A stretch of DNA of 64,000 nt from Kibdelosporangium sp. MJ126-NF4 (lineage in GTDB: Bacteria; Actinomycetota; Actinomycetes; Mycobacteriales; Pseudonocardiaceae): NCBI RefSeq assembly GCF_000826545.1, contig NZ_CDME01000020.1, positions 23,447 to 87,446 of the forward strand. Reading direction: 5' to 3'. This document shows, piece by piece, positions 8,452 to 16,823 of the stretch. The notes beneath the pieces are model-generated. The model was not told where the DNA came from. It ran no database searches and worked only from the letters and a program-made list of their open reading frames with translations. The position numbers were made by a program, and so were the translations under genes. Positions within the stretch are counted from its first letter, which is position 1, and the number at the start of each line of letters is the position of its first letter.

Positions 8452-8492
8452 TCAGCGCGGATCGGTTCGACACACCATCGAAGGAGCAAGCG

Positions 8493-10676
8493 GTGGCGAA
8501 GCTGCTGTATCGACTCGCGCATGCCGCACGACGGCGCCGGGGTCTCGTCCTCGGCATCTGGCTGCTGGTACTGGCCATCGCCGGGATCGGCGCGCTCGGC
8601 TTCGCCGGGCAGACCACGAACCAGTTCTCCATCCCCGGCACCGAGTCCCAGCGGGCACTCGACCACCTCAAGGACAAGCTGCCGCAGGCCGCCGGTGCCT
8701 CCGGCCGGATCGTCTTCGCCGCTCCCCCGGGCAGGACGCTCGACGAGTCGAAGCAGGCCATCGACGCCGCGATCACGCAGGTCGGCAAGACCGACCAGGT
8801 CTCCGGCGCGTTCAGCCCGTTCGTCACCAAGGCCATCGGGGACGGCGGCCGGATCGGCCTCGCCCAGGTGCAGTTCTCGGTTTCCCCGCCGGAGGTGAAG
8901 GAGGAGACCAAGGCGGCGATCAAGAGCGCGGTCGACGCGGTGGGCACGTCCACCGGCCTCGAGGTCGCCTACAGCCAGGAGATCGCCGGTGAGATGGTCG
9001 CGATCGGCGCGACCGAGGGCATCGGTGTGGTGATCGCGGCGATCGTGCTGGTGCTGACGTTCGGCTCGCTCGTCGCCGCCGGGCTGCCGATGCTGACCGC
9101 GCTGGTCGGCGTGGGCATCGGTGTCGGCGGCCTGTACGCGTTGACCAGCGTGATCGACATGTCCTCGACCGCGCCCGTGCTGGCACTGATGCTGGGCCTC
9201 GCGGTCGGGATCGACTACGCGCTGTTCATCGTGCACCGGCACCGCAAACAGGTGCTCGGCGGCATGGACGTCACCGAGTCGATCGCCCGCGCGATCGGCA
9301 CCGCGGGCAGTGCCGTGTTCTTCGCCGGTCTCACCGTGATCATCGCGCTGGTCGGGCTCACCGTCGTGGGTATCCCCTTCCTGTCGGTGATGGGTCTGGC
9401 CGCCGCGGCGACCGTCGCTGTCGCGGTCCTCATCGCGTTGACGCTGGTCCCCGCGATCCTCGGGTACGTCGGCGATCGGATCGTGTCGGACAAGGCACGT
9501 GCCAAGGACGCCGACCCCGACCGCAGGGAGGCCTTCGGCTACCGCTGGGGCCGTGCGGTCTCCCGCCGTCCGATCACCGCGCTCGTGCTGATCGTCGTGT
9601 CGCTCGGCGCCATCGCGATCCCGGCGTTCTCACTGGAGATGGGCCTGCCGGACGACTCGACCGCCCAGGAGGGCAGCCCGCAGCAACGCGCCAACGCACT
9701 GGTCACCCAGGCGTTCGGCCCCGGCTTCAGCGGCCCGCTCGTAGTCGTCGCCGACCTGCCGTCCGGGGTGGACCCCGAGCAGGCGGTCGGCGCGCTCGTC
9801 GGCAAACTCAACTCGGTCAAGGACGTCACCCGGGTCGTGCCCGCGGGCCTCAGCCTGGACAAGACGGCCGCCGTGCTGCAGGTCATCCCCGGCAGCGGGC
9901 CGTCGACCGAGGCCACGAAGGATCTGGTCTCCCGGCTGCGCGAGCTGACCGGCGAGGTCAAGGCGCAGACCGGGTCGAGCATCGGCGTCACCGGGCAGAC
10001 CGCGCTGAACATCGACGTGTCCCAGAAGCTGTCCGACGCGCTGCCGACGTACCTGATCGTGATCGTCGGGCTGTCGCTGATCCTGTTGGCGATCATGTTC
10101 CGGTCGATCCTGGTGCCGATCAAGGCCACCGCGGGCTTCCTGCTCACCGTGGCCGCGTCGATCGGCGCCGTGGTGGCGATCTTCCAGTGGGGCTGGCTCG
10201 GTGACCTGCTCGGCCTCTCGCACGGCTCGCCGATCATCAGTTTCCTGCCGATCCTGATGACCGGCATCCTGTTCGGCCTGGCCATGGACTACGAGGTGTT
10301 CCTGGTCTCCGGCATGCGTGAGGCGTACGTGCACGGCGACACGCCACGCGACGCCGTCGTGGACGGGCTCGGCCACAGTGCCCGCGTGGTCACGGCCGCC
10401 GCGCTGATCATGACCGCGGTGTTCCTCGGCTTCGTGTTCTCGCACGACACGGTGATCAAGTCGATGGGCTTCGCGCTGGCGTTCGGTGTCATGGTCGACG
10501 CGTTCGTGATCCGGATGACCCTCGTCCCCGCGCTGATGACGTTGTTCGGCAAGGCCGCGTGGTGGTATCCGAAGTCACTCGACCGGATTACCCCGAACGT
10601 GGACGTCGAGGGGGAGACGCTCGCCCGCCACATCGGGCAGCGGGACCAGCGCGAAAAGGTTCCCCAGCCGGTCTGA
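8493..10676 (+). CDS. MMPL family transporter
   Basis: RND-type exporter of 727 aa, starting at a GTG behind AAGGAG. It has the internal two-fold layout: TM1 and a periplasmic loop, a block of five TMs, then a second loop and TM block. The proton-relay Asp-Tyr pairs are present in both halves (GLAVGIDYALFIVHRHR at about 250, and LAMDYEVFLVSGMREAY at about 600). MmpL proteins export lipids, siderophores or drugs across the inner membrane using the proton gradient. The size fits the shorter soil-actinomycete type without the mycobacterial cytoplasmic tail. Co-regulation with the P450 suggests modification and export of a hydrophobic compound. That link is inference. Confidence 0.93.
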   Translation: MAKLLYRLAHAARRRRGLVLGIWLLVLAIAGIGALGFAGQTTNQFSIPGTESQRALDHLKDKLPQAAGASGRIVFAAPPGRTLDESKQAIDAAITQVGKTDQVSGAFSPFVTKAIGDGGRIGLAQVQFSVSPPEVKEETKAAIKSAVDAVGTSTGLEVAYSQEIAGEMVAIGATEGIGVVIAAIVLVLTFGSLVAAGLPMLTALVGVGIGVGGLYALTSVIDMSSTAPVLALMLGLAVGIDYALFIVHRHRKQVLGGMDVTESIARAIGTAGSAVFFAGLTVIIALVGLTVVGIPFLSVMGLAAAATVAVAVLIALTLVPAILGYVGDRIVSDKARAKDADPDRREAFGYRWGRAVSRRPITALVLIVVSLGAIAIPAFSLEMGLPDDSTAQEGSPQQRANALVTQAFGPGFSGPLVVVADLPSGVDPEQAVGALVGKLNSVKDVTRVVPAGLSLDKTAAVLQVIPGSGPSTEATKDLVSRLRELTGEVKAQTGSSIGVTGQTALNIDVSQKLSDALPTYLIVIVGLSLILLAIMFRSILVPIKATAGFLLTVAASIGAVVAIFQWGWLGDLLGLSHGSPIISFLPILMTGILFGLAMDYEVFLVSGMREAYVHGDTPRDAVVDGLGHSARVVTAAALIMTAVFLGFVFSHDTVIKSMGFALAFGVMVDAFVIRMTLVPALMTLFGKAAWWYPKSLDRITPNVDVEGETLARHIGQRDQREKVPQPV

Positions 10677-10681
10677 CGATT

Positions 10682-10727
10682 CGGCGGCCGCACAGCGCAT
10701 GCTTTCGGTAAGTTTGTGCGGCTGCCG
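10682..10727 (+). terminator. Hairpin terminator after the MmpL gene
   Basis: Arms of 13 bp with one mismatch, at 10682-10694 (CGGCGGCCGCACA) and 10715-10727 (TGTGCGGCTGCCG), around a 20-nt loop, begin 5 bp past the stop. Confidence 0.65.
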
Positions 10728-10756
10728 ACTTTCGTCCGACTAACAGAATCCGACAC

Positions 10757-11116
10757 GTGAGCATTTGGGACCGTGCTGCCCGGTGGTCCGCCCGGCGCTG
10801 GTTGCGCCGACTGGACGCGCGGCTGCAAGCTGGCCACTCAGCGGCTCGGCATGATCCGGTGATCGCCGAGGCGCTGGACCGTCATATCAACTGGGTACGA
10901 TCCCAGTTGGACCGTGACGCGCGGATCCGCGTCGGGCTCGTCGAAGCGCCCCCGCTCGTGCTGCTCGCGATCTACGCCGAGGAGATCCACCACGAGGCTG
11001 TCGAGATCGGGTGGGAACCGCCACTCGTCTGGACTTCGCTCGACGGGCTGTCATTGCGGCTGCTGGCCTGCTGCGTGCTGGCTAAAGATCGTCGAGTCGC
11101 GCGCGCTCTACGCTGA
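10757..11116 (+). CDS. Small hypothetical protein, possibly DUF6401-like
   Basis: Protein of 119 aa from a GTG with no Shine-Dalgarno; CAGAAT lies 7 nt upstream and may be a leaderless -10. The N-terminus is basic and helical (ARRWLRRLDARLQAG), the middle is helical (EALDRHINWVRSQLDRD) and the C-terminus is hydrophobic. The layout recalls the actinobacterial DUF6401 family of unknown function, but I am not certain. There is no signal peptide. The last 35 bp overlap the convergent Ku gene. Confidence 0.55.
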   Translation: MSIWDRAARWSARRWLRRLDARLQAGHSAARHDPVIAEALDRHINWVRSQLDRDARIRVGLVEAPPLVLLAIYAEEIHHEAVEIGWEPPLVWTSLDGLSLRLLACCVLAKDRRVARALR

Positions 11117-11861
11117 GCCGCAACGCCTCCAGCAGATCGACCGCGGTGTCGCCGTCCCGCTGGACCGGGATCGGCTGCGGCTGTGCCTCGCCGGACTTGA
11201 CCTCGATCAGGTTCGACATGGCCCGCTGGTAGTCGTCGGTGAACTCGTCGGGCCGGAAGTCCGTCGCCATGCTCGTCACCAGTGCCGTCGCCGCGGCGAG
11301 CTCCTGTGGACGGACGGTCATCTCCCTTCGCAGGAAAGGGAAATCCGCGGGCACGATCTCGTCCGGCCACATCATGGTGTGCAGCACCAGCACATCGCCC
11401 TTCGGCTGCACGGCGGCGAGCGTCTCCCGGCGGCGCATGCCGAACTTCGCGATCGCCAGCCGCTGCGTGCGTTCCATCGCCAGCCGCAGCAAGGTGTACG
11501 GCTGCACCGCGTTGTCATCGGGTTCGAGGTAGTAGCACCGCTGGAAGTACACGGGGTGGATGTCGCTCGACGGCACGAACTGCAGCACCTGCATGGTGCG
11601 GTCCGCCGGGCTCGGCAGCGTGTCGAAGTCGGACTGTTCCACGAGCACGATCCGCCCGTCGGGCAGCTCGTAACCCCTTGCCACGTCGTCGAAGTCGATC
11701 TCGTCCGCGCACGCCTCGCACTCGCGGCGGTAGCGGATGCGCCCGGCATCGGCCCGGTGCACGTGGTGGAACCGGAAGTCGTGGTCCTTCGTTGCGGCGT
11801 ACATCCGCACCCCGATCGACACCAGGCCGATCGCGACGGTCCCGCGCCAGACAGCTCGCAT
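11082..11861 (-). CDS. ku: Ku protein (non-homologous end joining)
   Basis: Bacterial Ku of 259 aa. The N-terminus MRAVWRGTVAIGLVSIGVRMYAAT is diagnostic, followed by FHHVHRADAGRIRY, a C-x-x-C-type zinc-knuckle remnant (ECEACADEI) and the core beta-barrel up to LVTSMATDFRPDEFTDDY. Ku forms a homodimeric ring on double-strand ends and recruits LigD. No ligD is in this window. The protein ends soon after the core (ERARLDDL) and lacks the lysine-rich tail common in mycobacterial and streptomycete Ku, so it may be a minimal paralogue. The gene stands alone and overlaps its convergent neighbour by 35 bp. Confidence 0.93.
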   Translation of the reverse strand: MRAVWRGTVAIGLVSIGVRMYAATKDHDFRFHHVHRADAGRIRYRRECEACADEIDFDDVARGYELPDGRIVLVEQSDFDTLPSPADRTMQVLQFVPSSDIHPVYFQRCYYLEPDDNAVQPYTLLRLAMERTQRLAIAKFGMRRRETLAAVQPKGDVLVLHTMMWPDEIVPADFPFLRREMTVRPQELAAATALVTSMATDFRPDEFTDDYQRAMSNLIEVKSGEAQPQPIPVQRDGDTAVDLLEALRLSVERARLDDL

Positions 11862-11903
11862 GACTTCCGTGCTACCCGCCGCAGCTCCGCGAAAACAGGG
11901 CCA

Positions 11904-12311
11904 TTAGGGGAGAGCTGCGACCGCCTCCACTTCGATCAGGAACTCCGGCTTGAACAGACCGGCGACCTGGATCAGCGAACTGGCCGGGTTCGGCCGCTCC
12001 CCCAGCACCGGCCGGACGAACTCGTCACGCACGTCCCTGACCACCTGGACCTCGGTCACGTCGACCAGGTACCAGGTGAACCGCAGCACGTCGGCCCAGC
12101 CCACGCCGCACTGCGTGAGCACGTTCTCCAGGTTGCGCAGGCACTGGCGGGTCTGCTCGGCCAGGTCGCCGGGGCCGACCAGCTGGCCGCTCTCGTCGAT
12201 GGCGACCTGGCCGGAGATGAACGCCAGCGTGCCGGAGGCCGTCACGGCGTGGGCGTACCCGTTGCCCGGTGCGTTGCCCGCGACGTCGGCGATTCGGTCT
12301 TGGATGGGCAT
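11904..12311 (-). CDS. RidA family (YjgF/YER057c/UK114) protein
   Basis: Protein of 135 aa with the RidA core: YAHAVTASGTLAFISGQVAID, then QTRQCLRNLENVLTQCGVGW, and the end RPVLGERPNPASSLIQVAGLFKP..IEVEAVA. The Arg of the R-P-A-S/N-P-A-S-S motif is replaced by N (PNPASSL), so classical imine deaminase activity is uncertain; it may belong to a divergent Rid subfamily. Its first 70 bp lie inside the 3' end of the TetR gene on the same strand, so the two are co-transcribed. Confidence 0.88.
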   Translation of the reverse strand: MPIQDRIADVAGNAPGNGYAHAVTASGTLAFISGQVAIDESGQLVGPGDLAEQTRQCLRNLENVLTQCGVGWADVLRFTWYLVDVTEVQVVRDVRDEFVRPVLGERPNPASSLIQVAGLFKPEFLIEVEAVAALP

Positions 12312-12895
12312 GTCAGCGTCCTCAGGTAGTCGTCGATCAGTCGGATCTGCCGGTCCGGCGGAAACCGGTCCGGGTCGAACAGGGCCTGCACGACCAGGCC
12401 GTGCGTGAGCGCCGCCGCGGCGGCGACCACGTCGTCGACATCTCTGTCCGGCGGGATCTCACCGTTGTCGAACGCGGCGGCCACGTGCGGGCGGAGTTTC
12501 CCGCGCCAGCGTTCGTAGCGCGCGGTCTCGGTCGCCGCGAGCTCCGGATCGCCGATCGCCGCGTCCCAGAAACTCACCCACACCCGGTTCATCGCGACGG
12601 CTTGCGGCGTCAGCGACAGCACGTCGAGCAGGTATGCCCGCAGTGCGGCCAGCCCGGTCACGTCCAGGTCCCGGTAGAGCGCCGCCAGTGTCCGTTCCTC
12701 GGCGACCGAGTGGGCGTAACGCACGAGGTCGCGTTTGGCCGGGAAGTAGTGCGTCAGCATCCCGGTCGACGCCCCCATCTCCGCCGCGACCGCGCGCAGC
12801 GTGAGCTGGCCGAACCCCCGCTCGGCGAGCACACGCCAGACCGCCTCGGACACGTCACGCCTGCGTGCGTCATGATCACCTGGTGCCGGGGGCAT
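12242..12895 (-). CDS. TetR family transcriptional regulator
   Basis: Regulator of 217 aa from the ATG at 12895; an in-frame ATG at 12910 is possible, and neither has a Shine-Dalgarno. The helix-turn-helix is clear (VWRVLAERGFGQLTLRAVAAEMGASTGMLTHYFPAKRDL), and the C-terminal domain is of the BetI-like TetR_C type (LSLTPQAVAMNRVWVSFWDAAI). The tail SKTESPTSRATHRATGTPTP is encoded by DNA that also encodes the RidA N-terminus. A CAAACGTTTG palindrome in the shared promoter with the GNAT gene is its probable operator. Confidence 0.9.
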   Translation of the reverse strand: MPPAPGDHDARRRDVSEAVWRVLAERGFGQLTLRAVAAEMGASTGMLTHYFPAKRDLVRYAHSVAEERTLAALYRDLDVTGLAALRAYLLDVLSLTPQAVAMNRVWVSFWDAAIGDPELAATETARYERWRGKLRPHVAAAFDNGEIPPDRDVDDVVAAAAALTHGLVVQALFDPDRFPPDRQIRLIDDYLRTLTCPSKTESPTSRATHRATGTPTP

Positions 12896-12912
12896 GGCAT
12901 GATGGTACATAA

Positions 12913-12922
12913 CAAACGTTTG
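12913..12922. promoter_or_regulatory. TetR operator-like palindrome
   Basis: The perfect 10-bp palindrome CAAACGTTTG lies 17 bp before the tandem GNAT start and 17 bp from the TetR start. It matches the classical TetR-family half-site style (ACAAACG). It could repress both divergent genes. Confidence 0.65.
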
Positions 12923-12939
12923 GTACGGAGGATCTGGGG

Positions 12940-14037
12940 ATGCTCGTCTCAACACTGACCGAGGACGCCGAGCTGCGTTCGCTGGAACCGTGGAACGCCG
13001 AGGAGTTCACCGCACACATCGCGCACACGCACGACCACATCTACCCATGGATCCCGTGGGCAGCCACGATCACCGATGTCGACGCGGGTCGCCGGTTCCT
13101 GCAGGACTACGCCGACCGGCACGCCGCCGACACCGGCCACATCTACGGCATCTGGGCAGGCGGAAAGCTCATGGGCGGCGCCGGGTTCCGCCTGTTCGAC
13201 ACGGCGAGCGGGACGTGCGAGCTGGGCGTGTGGCTCGACCCGGCCGCCGTCGGCCACGGTCTGATCACCAGGACAGCGACGCACATGATCGACTGGGCGG
13301 TCCGCGACCGCGGAATGTCCAGGATCCAGTGGCAGGCGCGCCCCGAGAACGGGCGCAGCATCGCTGTGGCACAACGACTCGGCATGACCAAGGAGGCCGT
13401 GCTGCGGTCGTCGTCCGTGACCGACGGCGAACGCCACGACCACGAGATGTGGTCGGTACTGGCCGGGGAATGGACCGCGGGGCAGGGCACGCTTTCCTTG
13501 CGGCTGACCGAGAACGCCGAACTGCGCGCGCTGGAACCGTGGCACGCCGAGGAATACACCCGGCACATCGACCACGTCCGCGAGTACCTCGAACCGTGGA
13601 TCGGGATGGCGCACAAGGTCACCGACATCGACAGCGGCCGGGCCGTGCTGCAGAGCTACGCCGACAAGCAGGCGAGCGACGCGGGCCGGATCTACGGCAT
13701 CTGGATCGACGGCAAACTCATGGGCGGCACGATGTTCCGGGTCTTCGACGCGGCCGCGGGCACCTGCGAGCTGGGCGTCTGGCTGGATCCCGCCGCGGCG
13801 GGCGGCGGCCTGATCACCCGAGCGTGCCGACAGATGGTCGACTGGGCGGTACACGTACGCGGAATGTCCAGGATCGAGTGGCTGTGCCACCCGGACAACC
13901 ACCGCAGCAGTGCTGTGGCACAACGACTCGGCATGACGCTGGAAGGCGTTATGCGGTCCGAGTACCCGCTCAACGGCACCCGTCAGGACGCGCAGGTGTG
14001 GTCGTTGCTGGCCGAGGAATGGGCCGGGCGACAGTAG
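12940..14037 (+). CDS. Tandem double-GNAT (RimJ/RimL-like) acetyltransferase
   Basis: Protein of 365 aa from an ATG with GGAG upstream, made of two full GNAT domains (about 1-180 and 184-365) that are close copies of each other. Paired segments include IYGIWAGGKLMGG / IYGIWIDGKLMGG, CELGVWLDPAAVGHGLITR / CELGVWLDPAAAGGGLITR, and SIAVAQRLGMTKE / SSAVAQRLGMTLE. The RimJ/RimL type acetylates N-terminal or small-molecule amines with acetyl-CoA. The usual R/Q-x-x-G-x-G/A loop is altered in both halves (AVGHG, AAGGG). The duplication looks recent. The substrate is unknown. Confidence 0.88.
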   Translation: MLVSTLTEDAELRSLEPWNAEEFTAHIAHTHDHIYPWIPWAATITDVDAGRRFLQDYADRHAADTGHIYGIWAGGKLMGGAGFRLFDTASGTCELGVWLDPAAVGHGLITRTATHMIDWAVRDRGMSRIQWQARPENGRSIAVAQRLGMTKEAVLRSSSVTDGERHDHEMWSVLAGEWTAGQGTLSLRLTENAELRALEPWHAEEYTRHIDHVREYLEPWIGMAHKVTDIDSGRAVLQSYADKQASDAGRIYGIWIDGKLMGGTMFRVFDAAAGTCELGVWLDPAAAGGGLITRACRQMVDWAVHVRGMSRIEWLCHPDNHRSSAVAQRLGMTLEGVMRSEYPLNGTRQDAQVWSLLAEEWAGRQ

Positions 14038-14061
14038 AAATGGCCGGGTGACGAACAAGGC

Positions 14062-14706
14062 TCACATGTACGCGATGGCGATCTGCGCGTTCCGGGCGTC
14101 CACACGCGACAGCCGCTCCCACAGGGTGTCCGAGTACAGCCAGTCGCGAATCGGCGCGGCCGGGTCCTCGGGGTTCCACCACAGCGTCGGCTCGCCGTCC
14201 TTGGCGACGGCCTCGGCCCAGTACTGCGCCAGTGCCGTGATCCCGGCGTCCGCGTCGGCACCGGTCAGCGTGTCGAGGTACGCCAGCCAGGGCCGCAGGT
14301 CCTGGTCGAAGTGCGCGGCGGCGCAGACCAGTTCCTCGACGGTGTACGGGTCCACTCCCCCGGTGACGGCGCGAAACACCAATTCACGCACGGCCTCGCG
14401 CAGCGCGGTCTGCTCGGCGTCGGGCCAGGTGGAGAAGCGGGCGAAGGTCAGCCCGCGCAGCAGGAACGAATCGGGCGACTGGGCGAACACGGCGAAGATC
14501 CGCGGTGCGAGCGCACGCCACAGCAGGCCGTACTGCTGCTGGGACCAGTGCTCTGTGGCCTCGGCGGCGAAGGACCTGACCAGGTCGTCCGGCACCAGCG
14601 CGGGGTCGCCACCGAGAAGTTCCAGGTCGGACTGGGAATAGCAGTAGGTGCAGCCCTCCACCACACCGACGCGGGGTACACCCGCGAACACCTCGCCGAG
14701 ATCCAT
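14062..14706 (-). CDS. Hypothetical protein
   Basis: Protein of 214 aa from the ATG at 14706; TAGCGT 6 nt upstream may be a leaderless -10, and a GTG at 14712 is possible. I do not recognise the family. It is soluble, acidic and mostly helical, with a C-x-x-C near the N-terminus (EGCTYCYSQ), many Trp, and conserved-looking segments such as QQQYGLLWRALAPRIFAVF and PTLWWNPEDPAAPIRDWLYSD. The CYC site could bind metal. It is convergent with the tandem GNAT gene 24 bp away. Confidence 0.7.
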   Translation of the reverse strand: MDLGEVFAGVPRVGVVEGCTYCYSQSDLELLGGDPALVPDDLVRSFAAEATEHWSQQQYGLLWRALAPRIFAVFAQSPDSFLLRGLTFARFSTWPDAEQTALREAVRELVFRAVTGGVDPYTVEELVCAAAHFDQDLRPWLAYLDTLTGADADAGITALAQYWAEAVAKDGEPTLWWNPEDPAAPIRDWLYSDTLWERLSRVDARNAQIAIAYM

Positions 14707-14735
14707 GCGCACACGCTACGACGCCCGGTGGCGAA

Positions 14736-15092
14736 TCACGACGCCTTTTGCGCGAGGTCCAGCTCGCTGTCCGGGACAAGCCGGTTGGCGATGGTGTCCA
14801 GGCGCATCCGCAGTCGCAGCACGTCACCGCGGAACGCGGCCGCCCGCTGTTGTCCCAGCGTCCAGCGCTGCACGAACTCGCAGCACTCGTCGAGCACGCG
14901 GTTGGCCGCCGCGATCGCCGCGGCCGACTGTGGGCTGTCCACGGCGAGCAGGTCGGCCACGTGCCCGGCCAGCTCCTCCACGTCCATGACCACGTCCGCG
15001 ACGGCCCGGTCCGGCAGCAGGACCGGGCGGTACATCACCAGATGCACCCAGACCAGTGGCCCAAGCATGCGTTCCTCGACGCCCGTAACCAT
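14736..15092 (-). CDS. Hypothetical helical protein
   Basis: Protein of 118 aa from the ATG at 15092; a later ATG at 15068 is possible. Not recognised. It is predicted all-helical without a signal peptide, with an acidic middle (VMDVEELAGHVADLLAVDS) and a basic helix near the end (RAAAFRGDVLRLRMRLDTI). It lies 29 bp upstream of the preceding hypothetical on the same strand, so the two may form an operon. Confidence 0.6.
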   Translation of the reverse strand: MVTGVEERMLGPLVWVHLVMYRPVLLPDRAVADVVMDVEELAGHVADLLAVDSPQSAAAIAAANRVLDECCEFVQRWTLGQQRAAAFRGDVLRLRMRLDTIANRLVPDSELDLAQKAS

Positions 15093-15206
15093 GCGGCGGG
15101 GTTACCCAGCCGGAAAAGCTGTCAAACCGCTGTCCTCGGGAACCTCGCGAATTTCGCGGAAGTTGGTCCGTTCGTCAGAGCCACTCACCCTCGGGAGGTA
15201 CGCTCA

Positions 15207-15863
15207 ATGGCCGCGATCACGAAATGGTCACGGACGATCGGGACACTCGGCCTGCTCGGTGTCGCGGCCGCGGTCCTGCTGATCGGGCTGCTGCACGTGC
15301 TGCCGCCGTCCTCCGATGTGAGCGTGCTGCGGCGGACCATCAGCGAGTACGCCCTGCTTGAGGACGCCTGGGTGTTCAACGCCGGGGTGCTGGCGTTGGC
15401 GATCGGCTCGCTCGCGGTCGTCGCCGCGCTGGTCGGCCGGAACCTGATCAAGCTCGTGTCGCCCGCGTCGATCCTGATCGCGCTGTGGAGCGTGTGCCTG
15501 GTCGCCGTCGTGGTGTTCCCGAAGAACAACTGGGCGATCGGGCCGAGCGTCGGCGGCATGATCCACCGGTACGCCAGCGTGGTCGCGTTCGTCAGCCTGC
15601 CGATCGGCGCGATCCTGGTCGGCCGCGCGGCCAGGGCGGCGTGGCCGATGTGGCTCGGCGTGCTGTCGCTCGGCTGGTTCGGCCTGATCCTCGGCGCCGT
15701 CGTCCTGCAGCCCGTCACGGGCGTGAACTGGTGGATGGCGATTCCCCTCGGCGCGGTCGAGCGAGGGCTGCTGATCACCGAAGTAGCGGCAGTGGCAACC
15801 CTCGCTCTTGTCAAAACCGCACCGTCAGTCGCAATGCTCGAACGGGCTGTCGTAACGGGCTGA
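15207..15863 (+). CDS. DUF998 family integral membrane protein
   Basis: Protein of 218 aa. The ATG at 15207 is chosen for the GGGAGG 9 nt upstream. About six TM helices are visible (starting TIGTLGLLGVAAAVLLIGLL). The DUF998 signature is present: TISEYALLEDAWVFNAGVLALAIGS near the N-terminus, and a central VFPKNN then HRYASVVAF. The function of DUF998 proteins is unknown. The 3' end overlaps the convergent M23 peptidase gene by 39 bp. Confidence 0.8.
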   Translation: MAAITKWSRTIGTLGLLGVAAAVLLIGLLHVLPPSSDVSVLRRTISEYALLEDAWVFNAGVLALAIGSLAVVAALVGRNLIKLVSPASILIALWSVCLVAVVVFPKNNWAIGPSVGGMIHRYASVVAFVSLPIGAILVGRAARAAWPMWLGVLSLGWFGLILGAVVLQPVTGVNWWMAIPLGAVERGLLITEVAAVATLALVKTAPSVAMLERAVVTG

Positions 15864-16730
15864 TCCGGCCGATCCGCCCCACTTGACGCATTTGCCTGGC
15901 GCGGCGACTCGCACCGGCCCGGCGTAGTACTCGAAATTGCCGGAATCTGTCACCCGATTGGAGCCTTGCACTTCCACATAAGCCGACACCGACGACGCCG
16001 TGCCCACTGACGCGCTCTTGATGGTCACCGCGCAGTTCTGCGATGTGCCGCCGTTCCACAACAAATACACGGTTGCCGCCGAACCCAGGACGGCCGAGTC
16101 GACCACGCTGTATCCACTGCCGCAAACCTCGGTGGCGTCATAGGGGTTCGCACCGCCGCCGCAATTGCGTGAGGTCAGCGTTTGGTCGGGATAGCCGAAC
16201 GTGACGCCGTTGAACACGGCTTTCTGGATGTTCGCCGGGTAGGACGCGTCGGTGGTGCGGACCTCGTAGTGCAGGTGCGGTGAGATGTTGTTGCCCGGCT
16301 TGCTGGTGTTGCCGACCTCGCCGATCTTCTGACCTCTACTGACCTGCGCGTTCAGCGCGACCGACCGGATGCGCAGGTGCGCGTAGTAGGTCGACCAGCC
16401 ACCGCCGTGGTCGATCTTGACCAGGTTGCCGTAGCCGTTCGCCGAGCCCTGGTGCGCCGAGATGACGACCTTGCCCGCAGCGGCCGCGACGACCGTGTCA
16501 CCGAGATCGGCGTCCGGTGTGCCGCCCCTGTTGAAGTCGATCTCCCACGCCCGGTGCGCGCTGGAATTGCTCGAGTTGCCGTGCCACGACTGATTGCACG
16601 GGAAGGGCAACTGGAAGGCGGGCCGTGGCCCCGCCGCGCTCGCACTCGGCGCGAGGACAATGAATCCGGTCGCACTGATCAGCGCGACCCCCAGGCTGAT
16701 CAACCGTCTGACTCTCGTCGCTGGTCCCAT
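15825..16730 (-). CDS. Secreted M23 family metallopeptidase
   Basis: Protein of 301 aa with a Sec signal peptide (RRLISLGVALISATGFIVLA, cleavage near ASAA at about 33). The LytM/M23 zinc site is visible: HRAWEIDFNRG (about 59-65, His and Asp ligands) and HLHYE (about 153-157). The C-terminal 110 residues form a Cys-containing beta-rich extension (NCGGGANPYDATEVCGSG, then ITSASV-type strands) that may bind the wall. M23 enzymes cut peptide bonds in peptidoglycan cross-links or act on small bacteriocin-like substrates. It is divergent from a PaaX-type regulator. Confidence 0.88.
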   Translation of the reverse strand: MGPATRVRRLISLGVALISATGFIVLAPSASAAGPRPAFQLPFPCNQSWHGNSSNSSAHRAWEIDFNRGGTPDADLGDTVVAAAAGKVVISAHQGSANGYGNLVKIDHGGGWSTYYAHLRIRSVALNAQVSRGQKIGEVGNTSKPGNNISPHLHYEVRTTDASYPANIQKAVFNGVTFGYPDQTLTSRNCGGGANPYDATEVCGSGYSVVDSAVLGSAATVYLLWNGGTSQNCAVTIKSASVGTASSVSAYVEVQGSNRVTDSGNFEYYAGPVRVAAPGKCVKWGGSAGSARYDSPFEHCD

Positions 16731-16810
16731 GAGCGAGAGTGTCGGCAGGACGTCTATAAGAAAGATACAACCGAAGTTCTACAAAAAGCTGACGCGACGT
16801 CCATTTCATG

Positions 16811-16816
16811 TATTAT
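16811..16816 (+). promoter_or_regulatory. -10 box of a leaderless PaaX gene
   Basis: TATTAT lies 7 nt before the ATG at 16824, inside an unusually AT-rich stretch (about 16750-16820). No Shine-Dalgarno precedes that ATG, so the transcript probably starts at the start codon. Confidence 0.6.
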
Positions 16817-16823
16817 GTCGGGA

